DNA from: Arthrobacter nitrophenolicus
GTDB lineage: Bacteria > Actinomycetota > Actinomycetes > Actinomycetales > Micrococcaceae
DNA: 64,000 nt
Direction of reading: 5' to 3'
Assembly (NCBI RefSeq): GCF_000332815.1
Contig: NZ_AOFD01000010.1
Span: 33,503 to 97,502, forward strand
Shown: positions 36,960-46,700 of the stretch, in pieces
How positions within the stretch are numbered: position 1 is the stretch's first letter
Layout: each line of letters begins with the position of its first letter
The notes under the pieces: generated by a model
What the model was told of the DNA's origin: nothing
What the model saw: only the letters and a program-made list of their open reading frames with translations
The model's database searches: none
Made by a program: the position numbers and the translations under genes

Positions 36960-39142
36960 ATGAACTCGATGTCAGCTACCAACTCTCCATCCGATAACGC
37001 CGGCCGCCGCGGCGATGCGGTTCCCGACGGCGTGCCCCCGGAAGCGGGCGGGCCGGAACTTGCCGGTCCGGATGCCCCGCAGGTTGCGGCAGGTGCCAGC
37101 GAAACCCGGTCCAGTGCCATCATGGCCGCCGGGACCCTGGTTTCGCGTTTCCTGGGATTTGGCAAGACCTGGATGCTCGGCACTGCCCTGGGGCTTGGCT
37201 CCACGGTCAACGACACGTTCATCAATGCCAACAACCTTCCCAACCTGATCTTCCTGCTGGTGGCCGGCGGCGTGTTCAACGCGGTCCTGGTGCCGCAGAT
37301 CATCAAGGCCAGCAAAGCGCCGGACAGGGGAGCCGACTACATCAGCAGGCTGCTGACGCTTGCTGTCCTGCTCCTGCTGGGCCTGACCGCCATGGTCACG
37401 CTGGCCGCCCCGTGGGTCATCGACCTGACCACCCAGGGCTATTCACCGCAGCAAAAGGCGCTGGCAGTCACGTTCGCTTTCTGGTGCCTGCCGCAGATCT
37501 TCTTCTATGGCCTGTATGCCCTCCTCACCCAGGTCCTCAACGCCAACGGCGCGTTCGGGCCGGCCATGTGGCGCCCATCCTCAACAACATCGTGGCCATC
37601 GCCGGGCTGGGGATGTTCATCTGGATCTTCGGCACCAACGAGGCCAATCCCCACAGCCTGGACAACTGGGGCGATACGCAGACGCTCTTTGTGGCAGGGT
37701 TCTCCACCATCGGCGTCGTCTCCCAGACGGCCATCCTCCTGATCCCGGTCTTCCGGCTCCGGCTCGGCCTGCGGCCGCGCTTCGGCTGGCGGGGCGTCGG
37801 ACTCGGCCAGGCAGCCAGGCTGAGCGTATGGACGCTCCTGACGGCCGCCGTCGGGCAGCTCGCGTTCCTTTACGTCATGCGTATCGCCACCATTCCCGGT
37901 GCCGAACGCCTCCGGCTGCAGGAGGCGGGCGACCCGGCAGCCGCCATGCTGCCCGGAAACGCCGTCCTCGAGGTCGCCAGCCAGCTGTACCTGCTGCCGC
38001 ACTCCATCATTGCGCTGTCCCTCGCCACGGTGCTGTTCAACAGGATGACCCGCGCGTCCCAGGACGGCAACCGGGACGAACTGCGCGATGCGCTGTCCCA
38101 CGGGCTTCGCACCATGGCCGTCGCCACCGTGTTCGGCGCGCTGGCACTGTTCGCGCTGGCCGGACCGCTCGGCATGTTCTTCTCCGGAGGCTCGCGCCAG
38201 GACGGCGTGATGCTGGCCCAGACGCTCACCATCCTCGCCCTGAGCACTCCCTTCATGAGCGCGAACTTCATGATGTCCCGGGTGTTCTACGCCAACGAGG
38301 ATGCGCGCACGCCGTTCTACATCCAGCTGCTGCTGGCGGTGGTCTACGTGGCGGGTGCCTTCGCCATCCAGTTCCTGCCGGTAAACCAGATCATCTACGC
38401 CATCGCCATCCTGTATATGGTGGGAAACATCCTCTCCGTGGTCATCAGCGCCTACTTCCTGCGCCGGCTCCTGGGACACCTGGACGGACCACGGATCGCC
38501 AACTCCTACATCCGGATGGGGTACGCCGCCCTGGGTTCAGCAATCGCCGGTGCCGGGGCCCTCTGGCTGATGGGCAGCTACAGCCCCGATGGCTTCGCCT
38601 GGCAGAACCGCCTGACTGCATTGATCACGGTGGTGGTGGTGGGCCCCGTCATGCTGGTGGCCTACTTCTTCCTGCTGAAGCTGTTCCGGGTTGCGGAACT
38701 GCGTGACCTGCTCCGGCCGCTGCTTGGCCGCCTGGGCCGTGGGGGCCCCGCTGCTCCTGCCGCGGAAGGCGGGGCGCCGCCGTCGTCCGCCCCGGAAGGG
38801 ACCCCATCGGTGGAAGGTGCCTCGGCGGAGGCCCGCATGCACCGCCCCGAGCGTGCCACCACCTCCGTGGATACCGGCCTGATCCCCAGGATCTCCGGCG
38901 AATTTGACGCGGTGTCCTTCCGTGCCGGCCCGGAGCCGGAGCGGACGGCGGGCGGTGCGAATTCACATGATGGCGGCCCCCAGGAAAAGTCCGACGGCGG
39001 GTACCTGCCCGGCGAGGACCAGCCCGGCACCGCACGGGGAGGCCTGCTCCGCGAGCAGATTCCGCTCCCCGGGCGCCGCACCTTCCAGGGGAAGGCCGGC
39101 GAGAACCCCTATTTCAAGCAGCGGCGGCGGCGTAAAAAGTAG
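36960..39142 (+). CDS. murJ: Lipid II flippase MurJ, frame broken once (near 37571)
   Basis: The N-terminal frame (from ATG 36960) shows a hydrophilic start, then MAAGTLVSRFLGFGKTWMLG and about five helices. It is lost at ATGTGG/CGCCC, where one G restores GPAMWAPILNNIVAIAGLG. The C-terminal frame carries the other nine or so helices. The restored length is 727 residues, of which the last 150 form a Pro/Ala/Glu-rich cytoplasmic tail ending RRRRKK. MurJ flips lipid II for peptidoglycan synthesis and is essential. In mycobacteria the same tail position holds a pseudokinase; here that function appears to be in the next gene. Confidence 0.9.
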
Positions 39143-39308
39143 GCTCCCGGCCGCTCCCGACGGCCATAGTCCGCGGCGTGCCGGACGCAATCCGCTAGGA
39201 TCGGAAAGGTACAGGGGGAGTTGCATTCGGGGGCAAGCCACTCGGCGGGTCCTTGAACGGGGGTTGCATCATCCATGCCGGCAACCCCGGACAGTCTAGG
39301 AGGAACAC

Positions 39309-40898
39309 GTGTCCAACCCGATCGATGTCGGATCAGTACTGGGCGGCCGCTACAAGGTCACAGCCACGGTATTGGCCTCGCACGACCACGATCTGGTGCT
39401 GGACGGTGTGGACCAGGTCCTGAACCGGCCGGTCAGCATCCTGGTTGCCGGTCCGCAGAACACGGAGCAGGTTGCGCAAAGCGCCCGCGAAGTGGCCACG
39501 GGTGAGCGGCCTGGTACCGTCCAGGTCCTGGACCTCGGCGTGAGCGATGCCGCCACCTACCTTATTACCAACCACACCTCCGCCGCTGACCTGCTGGACC
39601 TTGTGGTCGCCTCGAACCCGCCCTACGTGGAGCCTTTCTTCACTGACACGCTGGGCAGCGAGATCTTCGGCCAGCCCCGCTCCCGTGAGCCTGAGCCCTA
39701 CGACGAGGAAGACCACGTCGACGCCGGATATATCAATTACGGCGACACGCACCAAAGCCAGGTGGACCCCTACCGGACCGCACCTGTTGTGCCGCCCAAG
39801 CCTCCCGCGCGTCCCGCTGCGGCACCTGGAAGCGGCCGGAGCGGAGCTTCGGTAATCGGCGGTGCTGCTGCCGCGGGGGCTGCTGGCGGTGCCGCCGCTG
39901 CTGCGGGGTCCGCTACCGGCAAAGCAGCAACGAGCCACGCTGATCCGGACGCCACCGCCGCCCAGCCGGTGCAGGATGTATCCAGCGGATCGGCTCCATC
40001 TCCCGCCACCGCCCCTGGCAATGCGATCGGGGATACCGGTTCCGGCAAGCCCAAAGTGTCGTTGTGGTCCGACGACGATTACGCCCAGGCGGACGAGCAG
40101 GAGCAGTACCACGCTGACTCAGAGCCGTACGATGAACCCCAGCCGGTCAACAAGAAGCCCGCCATCTTCGCCCGGGCCGCGGCACCCGCTGCTGCCGGCG
40201 TCTCCTTCGCCGACCCGGGGGATTACGACGGCGACCGCGACGAGCCTGAACGCGAACCGCGCTCCATGCGCTGGCTGGTGGGCGGGCTGCTGGCCGTCGT
40301 CCTCATTGCCGGCCTCGTGTGGGCGCTGACCGGTTTGGGCAGCCTCTTCTCCCAGCCGCAGGCAAACAACCCCGCACCGGTGGCCCCCACCAGTGCTCCC
40401 GAAGGATCAGCCGCGGCAACCCAGGCACCCAGCTCCGCTCCGCCTGCCGCACCGCCGGCCATCGAAAGCGTTTCGCGCCAGGGCAATTTCGACTTTGCCG
40501 CGACCTTCGACGGTGACCTGGTGAAGGCCTACGACGGGAACGCAGCCAGCTACTGGTCAGACATGGAATTCGCCACCGAAAACTGGGGCGGCCTGGCAGC
40601 CCAGGGCGTACCGCTCGTGGTCAAGCTCGAGAAGCCCGCTGCGGTCTCCTCCATCACCCTGTCCCAACTCGGTGGCTCCGGGGGCAACATCACGGTCTAC
40701 ACCAACGACCGCCCATCGCTGGACGGGGCGCGTGCAGTGGGGACCAGCAGCTTCACTTCCACGGACCTCAACATGCCGCTGGCAGAACCTGCCCAGGCAC
40801 AGTACGTCATCGTTTCGATCAACTCCCTTCCCAAGCTGGCCGCGCCAAAGACCCGCTATGGTTACGGTTTGCGCCTGGCGGAGATCAAGGTCCAGTAG
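39309..40898 (+). CDS. Membrane protein with degenerate kinase-like N-terminus and galactose-binding-like ectodomain (MurJ partner-like)
   Basis: The protein has 529 residues from GTG 39309, with AGGAGG upstream. Residues 1-110 resemble a protein-kinase N-lobe (GSVLGGRYKVTATVLASHDHDLVL) but lack the catalytic loop. A long acidic, Pro/Ala-rich region follows (110-315), then one membrane helix (about 320-342, WLVGGLLAVVLIAGLVWALTG), an Ala/Pro linker and a C-terminal beta-sandwich (about 385-529) like F5/8-type C domains (AYDGNAASYWSDMEF). In mycobacterial MviN the pseudokinase, helix and ectodomain are fused to MurJ; here they appear as a separate gene 166 bp downstream. The role in regulating flippase activity is inferred. 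Confidence 0.75.
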   Translation: MSNPIDVGSVLGGRYKVTATVLASHDHDLVLDGVDQVLNRPVSILVAGPQNTEQVAQSAREVATGERPGTVQVLDLGVSDAATYLITNHTSAADLLDLVVASNPPYVEPFFTDTLGSEIFGQPRSREPEPYDEEDHVDAGYINYGDTHQSQVDPYRTAPVVPPKPPARPAAAPGSGRSGASVIGGAAAAGAAGGAAAAAGSATGKAATSHADPDATAAQPVQDVSSGSAPSPATAPGNAIGDTGSGKPKVSLWSDDDYAQADEQEQYHADSEPYDEPQPVNKKPAIFARAAAPAAAGVSFADPGDYDGDRDEPEREPRSMRWLVGGLLAVVLIAGLVWALTGLGSLFSQPQANNPAPVAPTSAPEGSAAATQAPSSAPPAAPPAIESVSRQGNFDFAATFDGDLVKAYDGNAASYWSDMEFATENWGGLAAQGVPLVVKLEKPAAVSSITLSQLGGSGGNITVYTNDRPSLDGARAVGTSSFTSTDLNMPLAEPAQAQYVIVSINSLPKLAAPKTRYGYGLRLAEIKVQ

Positions 40899-41216
40899 CG
40901 GCTTATTGGACGTCTGCGGTCCTCAGGTACACGGCCCTTCCCTTCGGGGGAGGGCCGTTCCTCTATCCGCGCCGGTAGTGGTGCCCGGCCGGGGCGACGC
41001 ATCGCGTCATCCAGGATTCGACGGCGTGCCCTCCCGTCGTCCTTGGCTCTGGCGGGGCGGTAATCTGGAACGAGCGCCTGGAGGGGGCCGCACTTTGCCG
41101 TTCGCCGGCTGTCATCCCAAATCCAGCGCCGGAATATTCAGCATCCAGTAGCAGTTGTGCCATGTGGCCGGCCTCCACAGCGGGGCGCGTCAAGTAAGGA
41201 AGAGGTTCACCGTTCA
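40899..41216. other. Intergenic region before trxB
   Basis: This 318-bp spacer holds a terminator at 40931-40960 and then about 250 bp leading to trxB. No ORF with a ribosome-binding site is seen. In mycobacteria sigM and its anti-sigma gene lie at this position; neither is present here. Confidence 0.55.
40931..40960 (+). terminator. Terminator after the MurJ partner-like gene
   Basis: ACGGCCCT (40931-40938) and AGGGCCGT (40951-40958) form a stem with further CCC/GGG pairing around a TTCG loop; pyrimidines (TCCTCT) follow. Confidence 0.7.
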
Positions 41217-42173
41217 GTGACCATCGCAGAAAACACCGCGTCCGAAGTGCGTGATGTCATCATTGTCGGCTCCGGACCGGCCGGCTACACAGCCGCCGTC
41301 TACACGGCCCGTGCCAACCTGAAGCCGCTGCTGCTCGCCGGCTCTGTGACCGCAGGCGGTGAACTGATGAACACCACCGACGTTGAGAACTACCCCGGGT
41401 TTCCCCGACGGCATCATGGGTCCGGACCTCATGGAGAATTTCGAGAAACAGGCCGCACGCTTCGGCACCGAGATCCAGTTTGAGGATGTCACGGCACTGG
41501 ATCTCCAGGGCGCCGTGAAGACGGTGACCATTGCGACAGGGGAGACCTTCCAGCCAAGGCAGTCATCCTTTCCACCGGCTCCGCGTACCGCGAGCTGGGC
41601 CTTCCCAACGAGAAGCGGCTCTCCGGACACGGTGTCAGCTGGTGTGCAACCTGCGATGGTTTCTTTTTCAAGGACCAGGACATTGCCGTCATCGGTGGCG
41701 GCGACTCCGCGATGGAGGAGGCCCTGTTCCTCACCAAGTTCGCAAAATCAGTCACGGTAGTACACCGCCGCGATTCTCTGAAGGCATCCAAGATCATGGC
41801 AGACCGCGCGCTGGCCCACGAGAAGATCAACTTCATCTGGAACAGCACCGTGGAGGACGTCCTTGGCGAAGACAAAGTCACCGGCCTGACGTTGAAGAGC
41901 ACCCTCGATGGCACGGAGTCGCATCTTGCCGTGACCGGTGTGTTCGTGGCCATCGGCAACGACCCCCGGACCGACCTGATCAAGGATGTCCTCGACCTGA
42001 CGCCCGAAGGAACCATCGCCGTGCAGGGGAGGAGCTCCAAAACCAGCATCCCCGGCGTTTTCGCTGCAGGGGACGTCATCGACCCCACCTACCGCCAGGC
42101 CATCACGGCTTCCGGTTCCGGATGTGTGGCTGCCATCGATGTGGAACACTACCTGGCCAACCTGCCCGCATAA
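41217..42173 (+). CDS. trxB: Thioredoxin reductase, frame broken twice (near 41395 and 41553)
   Basis: GTG 41217 begins the chain; [20 protein letters not shown] is the FAD-binding site. An extra C in TACCCCGGG shifts the frame before GFPDGIMG, and a missing G in CAGGCC shifts it again before [16 protein letters not shown]. With both corrected the protein has 318 residues and all TrxB features: redox pair [14 protein letters not shown] for NADPH and GVFAAGDV near the C-terminus. It reduces the thioredoxin encoded 36 bp downstream. The break pattern fits sequence error, not gene decay. Confidence 0.93.
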
Positions 42174-42209
42174 GTCAGCAACCTACGAACCGAGGAGAAA
42201 GAGAACGCA

Positions 42210-42536
42210 ATGAGCAACGCAAAAGACGTAACTGACGCAAGTTTTGGAACGGACGTCCTGTCCTCTGAAAAGCCGGTAATTGTCGATTTCTGGGCTGAAT
42301 GGTGCGGCCCCTGCCGCAAGCTCGGTCCGATCCTCGACGAAATCTCCGTTGAGTACAGCGAGAAGGTTGATGTCGTCAAGGTAAATGTCGATGACAACCC
42401 CTCCATTGCTGCGGAGTATGGCATCACGTCGATTCCGGCCGTCTACCTGTTCCAGGGTGGAGAAGTGAAGAGCACGGTTATCGGTGCAAAGCCGAAGCAG
42501 TTCTTCGAGAAGGAATTCGCGGACGTCCTGTCGTAA
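42210..42536 (+). CDS. trxA: Thioredoxin
   Basis: The 108-residue protein has the thioredoxin fold with active site AEWCGPCRKLGP (Cys33 and Cys36 or nearby), cis-Pro in TSIPAVYLF, and GAKPKQFFEKE at the end. It is reduced by TrxB and passes electrons to ribonucleotide reductase and other proteins. GAGGAGA lies upstream of ATG 42210. It forms an operon with trxB and is followed by a terminator, after which the gene-free parS region begins. Confidence 0.97.
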   Translation: MSNAKDVTDASFGTDVLSSEKPVIVDFWAEWCGPCRKLGPILDEISVEYSEKVDVVKVNVDDNPSIAAEYGITSIPAVYLFQGGEVKSTVIGAKPKQFFEKEFADVLS

Positions 42537-42568
42537 ACGCTCTTCCGGGCTCTTCATCGAGAACGTCG

Positions 42569-42606
42569 AAAGTGGTCATCGCCCTCGGGTGGTGGCCACT
42601 TTTTTG
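42569..42606 (+). terminator. Terminator after trxA
   Basis: AAAGTGG (42569-42575) pairs with CCACTTT (42596-42602), and the run of T continues to 42605. The loop is large (20 nt) but partly self-complementary (CATCGCCC/GGGTGGTG). Confidence 0.7.
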
Positions 42607-42662
42607 CCTGGCTTGTAACGCCCGCGCTCGTGCAACAAGCCGCACGGGGAGGGGTGAGTCAC

Positions 42663-42676
42663 GTTTCACGTGAAAC
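42663..42676. other. parS site 1
   Basis: Exact GTTTCACGTGAAAC core of the 16-bp ParB-binding site; the flanking bases C and C differ from the TGTTTCACGTGAAACA consensus. Confidence 0.92.
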
Positions 42677-42741
42677 CCTACAAGTACTTGCCCCATTACG
42701 CGACAATGCAACAGTGCTGATCGGCACGAGGGTCAGGCCAT

Positions 42742-42755
42742 GTTTCACGTGGAAC
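42742..42755. other. parS site 2 (one mismatch)
   Basis: GTTTCACGTGGAAC has one mismatch in the right half; the flanking T and A match the 16-bp consensus. It lies 79 bp from site 1, so the two could be bridged by one ParB nucleation complex. Confidence 0.85.
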
Positions 42756-42965
42756 ATGCACTTGTGGTTCGCGGAGCCCTTGGGGGTTGCTTGGTTGGCG
42801 CCGTAGACCTTCCGATGACAGAGAGTTGTCCACGGTGTTTACCGCCGAGGTACGTAGATGTCTGCTCACCGGCACAATTGGGAAGTAGCTGGGGCAGAGC
42901 ACAAGCAAGACCACCGATGCCCACGGCGTTGGGCTCCCGACATAGCCCGGCGCTGCTTGATCGGC

Positions 42966-42979
42966 GTTTCACGTGAAAC
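42966..42979. other. parS site 3
   Basis: Exact GTTTCACGTGAAAC core, followed by the consensus A. Confidence 0.92.
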
Positions 42980-43870
42980 ATCACTGGCCCACGCACCCCA
43001 ACAAGCTGCGCCATTGCGGCAGAGCCACAGCACCATGGACCCTCACAAATTTGAGTTGAAGTAATCAGACGCCTGCTTCCCTTGGATGAAAGCATAAGTG
43101 CTTGGTTACTGGCACAGCTCACCGTGATCACAACCAGACCCACGTACTCGCAGCGATATACCCCAGACAAGCTGCGCGCACTGTACTGATGTGCTCATAG
43201 TTCGAATTGGGGTGCTACGTCCACCGAACTCCCAACGGCAATCTGCCACTGGATGCAAGATGTTGTGGCCGGCAGCAAACAGAAGTGCTCATGTACCCGG
43301 GTATGGCCCGGGCGAAGAACTAAGCAGCCTACGCCCAAATCTCGCAAGACTGATTCGACTTCCTACACGAAGAGACGCATCCCAGCTCCCAACATAAGAC
43401 CCGCTGCAGCGACATAGGACTCACTGCAGCAAGGGGAAGTGCGTTGCTAGGTGCAATTCTGTCAGTTCCGCTGCCGTTGCCGAAGCAAGCAGGATCTTGT
43501 GCCGCAAAACGTCTAACCAGGGGTGAGTTAGAAGTGGCATAGCGAGGGCCAGATCGCCCGACTGGAACTGGACCGCGGCCTAATCCTGAGCCTGACCGCA
43601 AGCCTGTCCTCGACCTGACTTGTAACTCACCCGGACCTCCGAATCCTATATCGCGAATCAGTGAGGCTCCTTGGCGTACCGATACGGCCACCACGTTGCA
43701 TCGGCTCTTCTTCTGGCGTTACCCGTATGGCGGCGTGTCAATAGCCGCTCATGGGCTGCACAGTCTGAGCCGGCCTGGCAGGTCCGCAGGTCGACCGGTC
43801 CTGGCTTCCAATCCGCCGGGACCGTTCCCGTTGCGATCCGAAGCTGCAAAATCACCACGCCCGCTGCCTT

Positions 43871-43884
43871 GTTTCACGTGAAAC
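43871..43884. other. parS site 4 (perfect 16-mer)
   Basis: 43870-43885 is the full TGTTTCACGTGAAACA consensus. Confidence 0.95.
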
Positions 43885-44413
43885 AGTAGGAGCGTGAAGC
43901 TGTCACGGTCCGCGTGAAAAAAGAGCTGAACGGAAGAGACGGAAAGGAGAACGCAAGGTTCACTAGCTGGCCGCCGGAATCACCGGCAGCCGGAACGCAG
44001 TCGTTAAGGTGGCATCCTCCTTTTCCTTTAGGATCCGAGTCGAATGTTCAGGCTCAGGGCATCGCGGTAGCCCCTGGTGCTAGGTCACTACGCTCTTGAC
44101 GCGTGGCGTCGATGGGATATCGCGGCAACGGCAATCGCGGGCGTACCCAGAGCGGCTATCCAAAACATCGCGGAGGTACGGTGGAAGCATCACGAATCCG
44201 GAGACCGACACATCAAAATTCGTCTGCGGGGCGCGTCGCCCAGTGGGAGCCGCTTCGTTCAACACTGGCTTCATCGCAATGGGTGGGAGGGCCAGGCATG
44301 ATCGGTCCGACGGCAGCTTACCAGGGCACAAGCGGATCTCAGCAGCAGAGGCGCCGGTTGCAGGGGTTGAAGCGTCAGCTCTCGGACCAAATCTGGGCCG
44401 CTAGCGCCCACCG

Positions 44414-44845
44414 CTATTCACAAGTTTTCCACAGGCCGCTAGTGATCTTATGCACACAGTTATCCACAGGCGACTCAACCCCGAAGACAGCTCCTCGTGG
44501 GCACTGCTAGGCGGTGTCCTGGCAGGACAAAGGAGCCGGGGAGCGTGCAGGCGTCTTCGGATGGAAGCGGCGACCCGCATTGGTAGTGACCGGAGGCGAA
44601 AGCTTAGTTCACTGGGCGAGAAAATCAACCTGCTTCGTGCTTTCCACGACTAAGAAGCCCCCATTACTAGCGATTCATAAGGGTGCTAGGTTTCACGTGA
44701 AACAAGCGCTAGCCATGTCCCTTGCCAACGACGGACCGTCGAGCTTGCGAGGCTACGGTCATCTGCCGGTAGGGCTCGCCGTCCTCGGACGGAATGAACA
44801 GGATGAACACGAGTTATCCACCACGTTATCCACAGGGATATCCAC
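44414..44845. other. DnaA-box cluster inside the parS region
   Basis: Exact TTATCCACA at 44460-44468 and 44826-44834. One-mismatch copies are at 44425-44433 (TTTTCCACA), 44448-44456 (TTATGCACA) and 44814-44822 (TTATCCACC). Two groups of boxes flank parS site 5. This resembles a secondary DnaA-binding locus about 10 kb from oriC; a role in DnaA titration or replication-segregation coupling is inference. Confidence 0.55.
44690..44703. other. parS site 5
   Basis: Exact GTTTCACGTGAAAC core with consensus A on the right. It lies inside the DnaA-box cluster. Confidence 0.92.
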
Positions 44846-45478
44846 CGATATCGGAACGCGATCCGCAGGGTGCGGATAGGCTGGAAAGCCTCATTTTGGT
44901 CTGGCAGACGCTCCTGTTGTTGGCCCGGCTGCGGCGTCCGGAAGGTCCGCACCCGGCCGCTCGAAGCAGACCTGTTGGTCAGCTACGGGCCTGGGAACAT
45001 CCCAGCGACAGGTGCGGTATGTCGGTAGCGGTGGTAGCCAGTTACCAGCAGCGCCTGTCGTGCCCCGGCAGGAGCGGAGCGTCTACCGGATGTCAAAGCG
45101 GAGCCAGCCGCCTACTTCCCACAGAGGAAAGGGGTCCATACCCCGTCCCGGGGATTGGCCACGAGGAGGCGGGCTGCGCGACCGTGGCACAGAAAGGTCC
45201 CATCAAAGGCCGCGGAACCACTCCGTCTGCGCGTCCTGTCCGCTGTATGCCCTCACACTGCATTGCTGCGGATTCCGGTCATATCGGAGTATCGGAGTCG
45301 GATGTCGCCCTTGGCGTCCGGCAGAACGTACTGCTCGGCCGGATGGAACAAAGGAAGAACTGAAGGTTGCCGCCTGTATGGTCACAGAACCATGTGGGCC
45401 GCGGCGTCCGAGGAAGCGGCGAATTCGAGTGTGGGTACCGCTAGGGGGGTGTCCGTGACGTCAGCGGGCCTACGTTCT

Positions 45479-45492
45479 GTTTCACGTGAAAC
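45479..45492. other. parS site 6 (perfect 16-mer)
   Basis: 45478-45493 is the full TGTTTCACGTGAAACA consensus, extended by a further C/G pair. Confidence 0.95.
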
Positions 45493-45812
45493 AGCTGCCC
45501 CGCTTGTTGCGGGTAAACCGCACCATTGGAAATGGCTAGCGACATCAGGCCAAATGGGTCAGAATAGATAGCCCTCCTGCTGCACACTCAATCGGAGTGG
45601 AAGGCATTCTACTGACGGCGCCAATGCATTTATCGCGAAGGCACCCCAGTTTCGCCAGCGTCGAAAGATTTGCAAACGCCACGGTTGGGCCTGGATAGCG
45701 GTGCTGCCTCATATTGAAAGAGTGAATATCGCCCTTGGGTATGCTGACGCCATGGGTGGCGCTCCGGTGATCGTGCCGTAGGACATCATCCGAAGGGCTA
45801 GCGGATCTTGAT

Positions 45813-45826
45813 GTTTCACGTGAAAC
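45813..45826. other. parS site 7
   Basis: Exact GTTTCACGTGAAAC core with the consensus T on the left and G on the right. Confidence 0.92.
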
Positions 45827-46399
45827 GCCACCAGAGGACCATGGAATGGGTAGTTTCAGCGTGTGGGTGACATTCCTGGGCTTCTTGTCAGGTAATCTTG
45901 CGACAAAAGCCGCATCCAGGGGCGGACCGGCAATCAGCGGGACACGTCTCCTTTCCAGCCACAAACTTGTCGTATTTTTCCGCAGGATCCGTCGCGATTG
46001 CCGTTTCTATGGCTTGACCTGTATCGCGCGAGATCAAGCGTAAGGGATGTACAGCACGCAAATGGCCGGGACATTTGTATTTTTCGGAGAAGACCAGCTT
46101 GGGATGGGTGCAGGCAATAGTCCCACTGGTCGGATCTAGATTCAGATCGAGAACCAGAACTCTGTTCACTGAACGCCACACACCCGCGCTTCATGGCGGA
46201 TTGAGGGTCGCATATATCGAATATAGGGGAGTCCGACGCCTTTGCTTCTACAAATCGCCTAGGACGCCCCGACGTTCTGCCGCAAGCTCGTCGAAATTAA
46301 TCAGGCAGCATGTCGCATTTCTCCGCAGGTGGAGGGGGCCCGATATCCTGACTCTTCTATCGATGGGCACCTTCTACGCTAGGCATAGTAGGCCGACGT

Positions 46400-46413
46400 G
46401 TTTCACGTGAAAC
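46400..46413. other. parS site 8
   Basis: Exact GTTTCACGTGAAAC core with the consensus T on the left. It is the last intergenic site, about 290 bp from the 3' end of parB. Confidence 0.92.
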
Positions 46414-46700
46414 GCAAAACTAGATGACGGCATCGAGCTGAGCCGGTCCACGTGTGGTTTCTGCGGAGCTGGTTCACAAATAGATCTGCGGCCATATATA
46501 GTGCAGTTTCGGTGCTTCAAAACGTCGATTGCCTCTTCTACGGGAGGGCGAGGGGCAATACAAATTGCTGAATTGTGAAGAATGAGATTTCCGAATAGTG
46601 ATCTGGACTGTCTCATGACGTTCATTGGCAAGTATAGGGCCCCCAACAGACGCAGAAGAGGCCCGGTTCGCAACGAACCGGGCCTCTTCACAAGAACTTG

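Larger units (their letters stand above)
42607..46700. other. Gene-free 4.1-kb parS/DnaA-box region between trxA and parB
   Basis: No reading frame here has a ribosome-binding site plus family features; open frames are short, overlap in several directions and run straight through parS sites. GC is visibly lower than in the flanking genes. The region holds eight parS sites (42663 to 46413), a DnaA-box cluster at 44414-44845 and a further near-match TTGTCCACG at 42826-42834. In mycobacteria cwlM and a small gene occupy this place, so it may be a site of gene loss converted to, or kept as, a centromere-like segment. I see no tRNA, IS element or CRISPR. Confidence 0.7.

Noticed and set aside
41217..42173. 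trxB, gyrA, gyrB, murJ and parB as true pseudogenes or programmed frameshifts
   Set aside because: The genes are essential or core, and the breaks differ in place with no common slippery site or downstream structure.
42745..43170. Open frames in the parS region, such as 42745-43170, 44794-45363 and 45545-45964
   Set aside because: No ribosome-binding site, no recognisable domain, and several run through parS palindromes, giving FHVK or VSRET. They look like chance frames in moderate-GC DNA.
42607..46700. Integrated mobile element or CRISPR array in the gene-free segment
   Set aside because: No transposase, integrase, terminal repeats, target duplications or regularly spaced repeats longer than the 14-16 bp parS palindromes.
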